From positions 1-49,553 of IMG/VR virus record IMGVR_UViG_3300012936_003576: DNA of 49,553 nt, one strand, 5' to 3'. Shown piece by piece: positions 46,004 to 49,553 of this stretch (the stretch's first letter is position 1; each line of letters opens with the position of its first letter). The DNA is from a virus. The notes under the pieces are model-generated. The model was not told the DNA's origin. It worked only from the letters and a program-made list of their open reading frames with translations, and ran no database searches. The translations under genes and the position numbers were made by a program.

Positions 46004-47633
46004 CGGAAGAAACTTATCAAATCTACTAGGTGGAAATACTACGCTTTCTGCGGACAACGTTGAAGGAGTCCAAAAGAAAGAAGTAACTTCTGACACGACT
46101 GGTCTAGGAACTGGTGATCAGGCTGATCAAAAGTTTGTTGCTGGTCAAAAGAGTTTGTATCTCTACAACGGAACCGGTTGGGACAGAGTGCTGTCAGGAA
46201 CTGACGGTCCTCCTCAGTGGGACAGTGGAGGTAGTGTTGTTGCAAAACCACGTATTTTAAATCAGAGCCATAGTTTTGACACAAACCTAGCAACTTTAGA
46301 TTCTCAAAGAATTACTCTTAGTGTGACCGCAGTAGATCCTGATGGTTTTCCTATTGTTTATGATTTTGATGAACATCCATCACCAAACAATGTAATAGAC
46401 AGTGTGCAACAAACAAGCGCAGGAACATTTAGACTTTCACCAAATATTATGAGCGGTGAGAGTAATGCAAATGATACCGTAAGTTTTAGAATACTCGCTT
46501 CAGACGGTGCTCGTGTCACAACAGCCTCAACTATAATTGGTATGACTTACTCTAAGTTTAGTATATTCAAGAAGGGTGCAGCTGCACCTGGATTCTGGGG
46601 AACTACCTATGGCAGTAACTATAATTACGGTGGTGATGGACAATCAGGTATTGGTGATGAACTTATTGATGTTGGACAGACAATGATATTAAACAAGTTT
46701 GGAGAGTACTGGTTATTACCTAAATCAAATTTTACAGCTGACTTAAAGATGTGGGGAGCTGCAGGATCAACAGCATCAGATGGTGTAGTTGGTGCTGGTG
46801 ATGATTATGATGGAGGACACACTTACAGTGGCTTTGGTGGATACACATACGCAAGAATGGATTTTACAGCTGGACAGTATTATACTATTATTGTAGGACA
46901 AGGTGGCGCGTTCGGTACTGGAAATGGAAACAGTCATGGTCCTCCGGGTGGATTTGGAGGAGGCGGTAACGCAGGTAGAGCAAACAATGGTGGAATGCAA
47001 CACGGTCGTGGATCCGGTGGTGGACTCACTGGTATATTCCTAGGAAAAGAATTTGCTAATGTCAACGACGCACATGCAGCAGCATTACTCATCGCCGGAG
47101 GAGGCGGCGGTGGATTTGGTCAAGTCGGTGGCGGTGGATCCGCCGGTGGTCTTGAAGGAACAAGAGGTTATGCAGCATCATCTACCTTAGGTGGTTACGG
47201 CGGTACACAGTCTGCTGGAGGAGCAACCAGTGGTGGCGGCTATGGAGCAGGAACAGCAGGTGGTAAATTACTAGGTGGAAGTCGCGGCCGAACAAGCGTT
47301 CATACTCCTGGCGGCGGAGGTGGTGGCTACTATGGTGGTGGTACAGGAAATAGAAATAACTATGCAGGTGGTCCAGGCGGCGGTGGATCTGGATATATTA
47401 AGTCAGATGCTAGTATAACAAACAGTGGAATGAATACGGCACTTGCTTATAATGTTGATGGACCTTCTCCAGGAAGAGATGAACCAGAATGGGGTGATAA
47501 TGCTGGTGTTGGACACTTTGATCACGGCTCAACAACAGCGAATCCATATACTGGAGGCGGCGATGACGAAACAGATATTGGCGGCTGGAGAAGATCTTAT
47601 CCGGGTAGATTTGCAATAATTCCGGTAGCATAG
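45996..47633 (+). CDS. fibre/adhesin with long glycine-rich domain
   Basis: 545 residues. The N-terminal region is paralogous to the 44548 protein (LYLYNGTGWDRVLSG; VDPDGFPIVYDF). From about residue 250 to 500 the sequence is dominated by glycine-rich runs (GGGGGGFGQVGGGGSAGG; GGYGGTQSAGGATSGGGY; GGGGGGYYGGGTGNRNN), separated by short variable segments. This recalls the polyglycine-helix sandwich of the T-even-like phage S16 adhesin gp38. Such adhesins contact the host receptor through variable loops. The closing segment is GRFAIIPVA. Confidence 0.8.
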   Translation: MSNGRNLSNLLGGNTTLSADNVEGVQKKEVTSDTTGLGTGDQADQKFVAGQKSLYLYNGTGWDRVLSGTDGPPQWDSGGSVVAKPRILNQSHSFDTNLATLDSQRITLSVTAVDPDGFPIVYDFDEHPSPNNVIDSVQQTSAGTFRLSPNIMSGESNANDTVSFRILASDGARVTTASTIIGMTYSKFSIFKKGAAAPGFWGTTYGSNYNYGGDGQSGIGDELIDVGQTMILNKFGEYWLLPKSNFTADLKMWGAAGSTASDGVVGAGDDYDGGHTYSGFGGYTYARMDFTAGQYYTIIVGQGGAFGTGNGNSHGPPGGFGGGGNAGRANNGGMQHGRGSGGGLTGIFLGKEFANVNDAHAAALLIAGGGGGGFGQVGGGGSAGGLEGTRGYAASSTLGGYGGTQSAGGATSGGGYGAGTAGGKLLGGSRGRTSVHTPGGGGGGYYGGGTGNRNNYAGGPGGGGSGYIKSDASITNSGMNTALAYNVDGPSPGRDEPEWGDNAGVGHFDHGSTTANPYTGGGDDETDIGGWRRSYPGRFAIIPVA

Positions 47634-47646
47634 AGAATAAAAATCT

Positions 47647-47654
47647 TATAAATA
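47647..47654 (+). promoter_or_regulatory. late promoter box
   Basis: TATAAATA between the adhesin stop and the gene at 47685. Confidence 0.75.
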
Positions 47655-47684
47655 TAACTAATACTTTATCAGATGGGAAAACTG

Positions 47685-47996
47685 ATGGCAGAAGAAGTAA
47701 ATAAGAGACTCGACAGGATTGAGGAAAAACTCGATAAGATGGGTGATGCACTCATCAATCTTGCTCGTTTTGAAGAGAAGATAATCTCTTATTCAAAATA
47801 CTTTGAAGAAAAGATGGACACCTATAACAAGTATAGAGAAGAGTCCTGGGAAAGAATGAATAGGTTTTCCGAAAAGTTAGATGCAATAGAAAAAAAGGTT
47901 GAGGAAAATTCAGCTACTGTTGCAGTCATTAATAAATTATTTTGGGTCGCAATCGTTGCGGCATCTGGCGCTATAGCCGCACAAATATGGATGTAA
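47685..47996 (+). CDS. coiled-coil protein with C-terminal membrane segment (103 aa)
   Basis: ATG 47685 follows GGGAA at usable spacing; ATG 47673 is possible but sits only 19 bases after the late box. The product begins MAEEVNKRLDRIEEKLDKM with heptad-like charged helices to residue 75, then a hydrophobic stretch (LFWVAIVAASGAIAAQIWM). The layout resembles small phage holin-like or spanin-like membrane proteins, but no family is secure. Lysis or virion role is unknown. Confidence 0.62.
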   Translation: MAEEVNKRLDRIEEKLDKMGDALINLARFEEKIISYSKYFEEKMDTYNKYREESWERMNRFSEKLDAIEKKVEENSATVAVINKLFWVAIVAASGAIAAQIWM

Positions 47997-48010
47997 AGAA
48001 AGGGAAAACT

Positions 48011-49396
48011 ATGGATCATTCAAACATCGATCATGAAAATATGACTAGCGCCTACTTAAAAGTTTTAGGCCTAGGCCAAAAAGAAGAACTCGACGAGACA
48101 AGGATTGTCACAAAAGATGGTAAGTTTATTGTCATGACAGACAATGATACAGAAGCTGGTTCTTTTGAAGACAGAGAATCTGCTCTCGAGTATATAAAGA
48201 ACAATAAAGATAAACTTACTATGAGAGACGACAAGTCAAAACCTGCTACCAAAGATGTTGCAGAGAAAGAAGTGAAAGAAGATAAGGAAAAAGATTTTAA
48301 ACCTCACATGATGTATGACCCAAAAACTGGTAAAGGTTATAAAGCTAAAAAGTATGCCGATCATGTCAGAATGGATAAAATGGGATATACTCATGATGAC
48401 CCAAAAACTAAAAAAGTTGAAGAGTCAGTTCAGTTCATAGTTCCAGAAGAGATTACAGACACTAAAGAAAGAACTGCTTTTATGGGTGCTGCAGCTGCAG
48501 CTCACAAAGCTGGTAAGTCACACTTTAATTTTGCAGGAAAGAAACATCCCGTAACTATCAAGAAAGATACTGCTAAAGCAGTAAACTCTTCAACTAATGA
48601 AGCTCACATGGGCATGAACGGAATGTGTTGTAAGAACTGTGGTGATATGTTTGGTAAGCCTACAGCAGAAAATAAGAGTTGTACATACGATGCCTATGAT
48701 CCAAAAGGAAAGAACTGGGTCAACGCTGAAAAGCACCACAATAAAGAACATGTAGAAGAAAACAAGCAAGCTGCTTTAATGAAAAAACTTTCTAAATCTG
48801 CGCAGAGTTCTGCAAAAGGAAAGGCCGCTGTAAGTTTAGCTCCAACACCGTTCTTGAAAAAGAAAGAGGATAAACCTAAAAAGGTTGGTCGGGGTAGTGA
48901 GATTGTAAAGTATGAAGATAAACAAATTAGAAGTGCCGATAAAAAGCCTATCAAAATGAATATTGGTGGAAAGGAGGTTGTAAGAATGGAGCCAGTTAAG
49001 AAGAGAGTTGCAGAAGGTGTAACTCGAGAAAATTGGTTAAATAAACTAAAAGCGAAGCAGGAAACTATTGTAACTGAAAATTCAATTGCACCTGTTCCAA
49101 TGCCAACAAAAGATATCGTGAAAAAATCACCTCATGCTGGAGGAGAAGACACAAGAGATTCATTCTCTAAGCAGTTATCTACTCGTAAAGGTGAAGAAGC
49201 GTTTGTTAAAATGCATGAACCAAACATGCCAGAATTTGCTGATGCAAAGTCTGTTATCCCAAAAACATTTAAAGCGTATACTGCTGGTGTAAACGGGCCT
49301 AAATATAGACATACAGACAATGGTGGACTTGGTGATAAGACTCCAGTCTCGCCAGTAAATATTGGAAAAGCAGGAGCAACTGGTCCTAAAGATTAA
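48011..49396 (+). CDS. large lysine-rich late protein (prohead-core-like)
   Basis: ATG 48011 follows AAAGGGA; a longer reading (from 47942) overlaps the previous gene. 461 residues, strongly charged (about 20% Lys). Modules: SAYLKVLGLGQKEELDE near the start; SVQFIVPEEITDTKERTAFMGAAAAAHKAGKSHFNFAGKKHPVTI (split here only for description), a conserved marine-myovirus module near residue 145; GMCCKNCGD (C-C-x2-C); and long basic linkers. It resembles scaffold/core or internal head proteins. No enzyme domain is seen. Confidence 0.62.
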   Translation: MDHSNIDHENMTSAYLKVLGLGQKEELDETRIVTKDGKFIVMTDNDTEAGSFEDRESALEYIKNNKDKLTMRDDKSKPATKDVAEKEVKEDKEKDFKPHMMYDPKTGKGYKAKKYADHVRMDKMGYTHDDPKTKKVEESVQFIVPEEITDTKERTAFMGAAAAAHKAGKSHFNFAGKKHPVTIKKDTAKAVNSSTNEAHMGMNGMCCKNCGDMFGKPTAENKSCTYDAYDPKGKNWVNAEKHHNKEHVEENKQAALMKKLSKSAQSSAKGKAAVSLAPTPFLKKKEDKPKKVGRGSEIVKYEDKQIRSADKKPIKMNIGGKEVVRMEPVKKRVAEGVTRENWLNKLKAKQETIVTENSIAPVPMPTKDIVKKSPHAGGEDTRDSFSKQLSTRKGEEAFVKMHEPNMPEFADAKSVIPKTFKAYTAGVNGPKYRHTDNGGLGDKTPVSPVNIGKAGATGPKD

Positions 49397-49417
49397 AGGG
49401 TATTTGATTATAATATT

Positions 49418-49553
49418 ATGAAATTATTTGATGAGTTAAATGACAAGAACGTTGTATTGTTTGCTGCGAAGTATTACTACAACCCTATATGTATGGATGC
49501 TGAAGAATTTTATGAAGACTTAAATCGGTTTAAGTATATAAAAAGACTCGTCA
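49418..49553 (+). CDS. conserved phage protein, 3' end outside window
   Basis: The first 45 codons only: MKLFDELNDKNVVLFAAK, then YYYNPICMDAEEFYEDLNRFKYIKRLV. From memory, this type of short N-P-x-C-x4-E-F-x-E-D-x-x-R-F-K-Y-x-K-R segment is conserved in T4-like marine phages; function unknown. An AT-rich TATAATATT segment precedes the ATG. The C-terminus is beyond the window. Confidence 0.55.
   Translation, partial: MKLFDELNDKNVVLFAAKYYYNPICMDAEEFYEDLNRFKYIKRLV

Noticed and set aside
1-49553. CRISPR arrays or insertion sequences
   Set aside because: No regularly spaced repeats and no transposase-like genes seen.
1-49553. Cyanobacterial host
   Set aside because: No photosynthesis-related genes in the window and the tmRNA tag is of ANDN alphaproteobacterial type, although some cyanobacteria also have permuted tmRNAs.

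Overview
The window is a piece of a large T4-like (myovirus-type) marine phage genome. T4 replication and recombination genes (uvsX, the gp41 DnaB-type helicase, flavin-dependent thyX) lie next to TATAAATA late-promoter boxes, packaged-head-type proteins and long tail-fibre-like proteins. Genes are short and tightly packed, with ATGA/TAATG overlaps. There are no photosynthesis genes. A circularly permuted, two-piece-type tmRNA whose tag reads ANDNFAPVDYALAA points to an alphaproteobacterial host. The host inference is mine; exact taxonomy cannot be fixed from the sequence alone.

Layout. 1-4094: sugar genes (glycosyltransferase, SDR epimerase, short nucleotide-sugar dehydrogenase) and a divergent C5-methyltransferase. 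4095-9933: replication block (UvsX, helicase, methyltransferase, DoxX-like membrane protein, kinase-like protein, ThyX). 9984-13025: SleB-like wall hydrolase, DUF3310-like protein, a BMP-family solute-binding protein and small genes. 13034-13737: early and late promoters, permuted tmRNA, then about 280 bases of structured non-coding DNA. 13738-16316: late unit with pseudoazurin, A-type Fe-S carrier, nitroreductase and a kinase-like protein. 16306-17238: two minus-strand genes. 17302-28535: an 11-kb plus-strand operon (PsiE, PEP carboxykinase, secreted zincin, GNAT, 2OG oxygenase, radical SAM, thiolase, aminotransferase-like, cupin, RuBisCO-like protein, sugar nucleotidyltransferase, glycosyltransferase-like, AMP-forming ligase). 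28495-34000: mostly minus-strand late genes (Asp/Asn hydroxylase, a class II tRNA-synthetase-like protein followed 4 bases later by an odd tRNA, a small secreted protein, a PiT-type phosphate permease) with DUF932 and small plus-strand genes between. 34032-35397: small early genes. 35464-49553: late virion block with nuclease-like, KxDG nucleotidyltransferase-like and HIGH-type nucleotidyltransferase proteins, many proteins with a T4 internal-protein-like N-terminus, and three fibre/adhesin proteins.

Two promoter classes explain the layout. Eight copies of a sigma70-like element (TTTACA, 17 bp, TGTGG-TATAAT) precede early-type units. TATAAATA boxes precede virion, secreted and minus-strand genes. 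The tmRNA has both. Strong hairpins with T-tracts often sit directly upstream of a promoter.

The most unusual systems are: (1) the operon around a RuBisCO-like protein, which looks like a complete small-molecule or sugar pathway of unknown product; (2) the synthetase-like gene with its co-oriented class II tRNA carrying a positional GUU anticodon; (3) the phage-borne permuted tmRNA; and (4) the set of proteins with capsid-targeting-like leaders, some carrying enzyme domains, which would be injected with the DNA.
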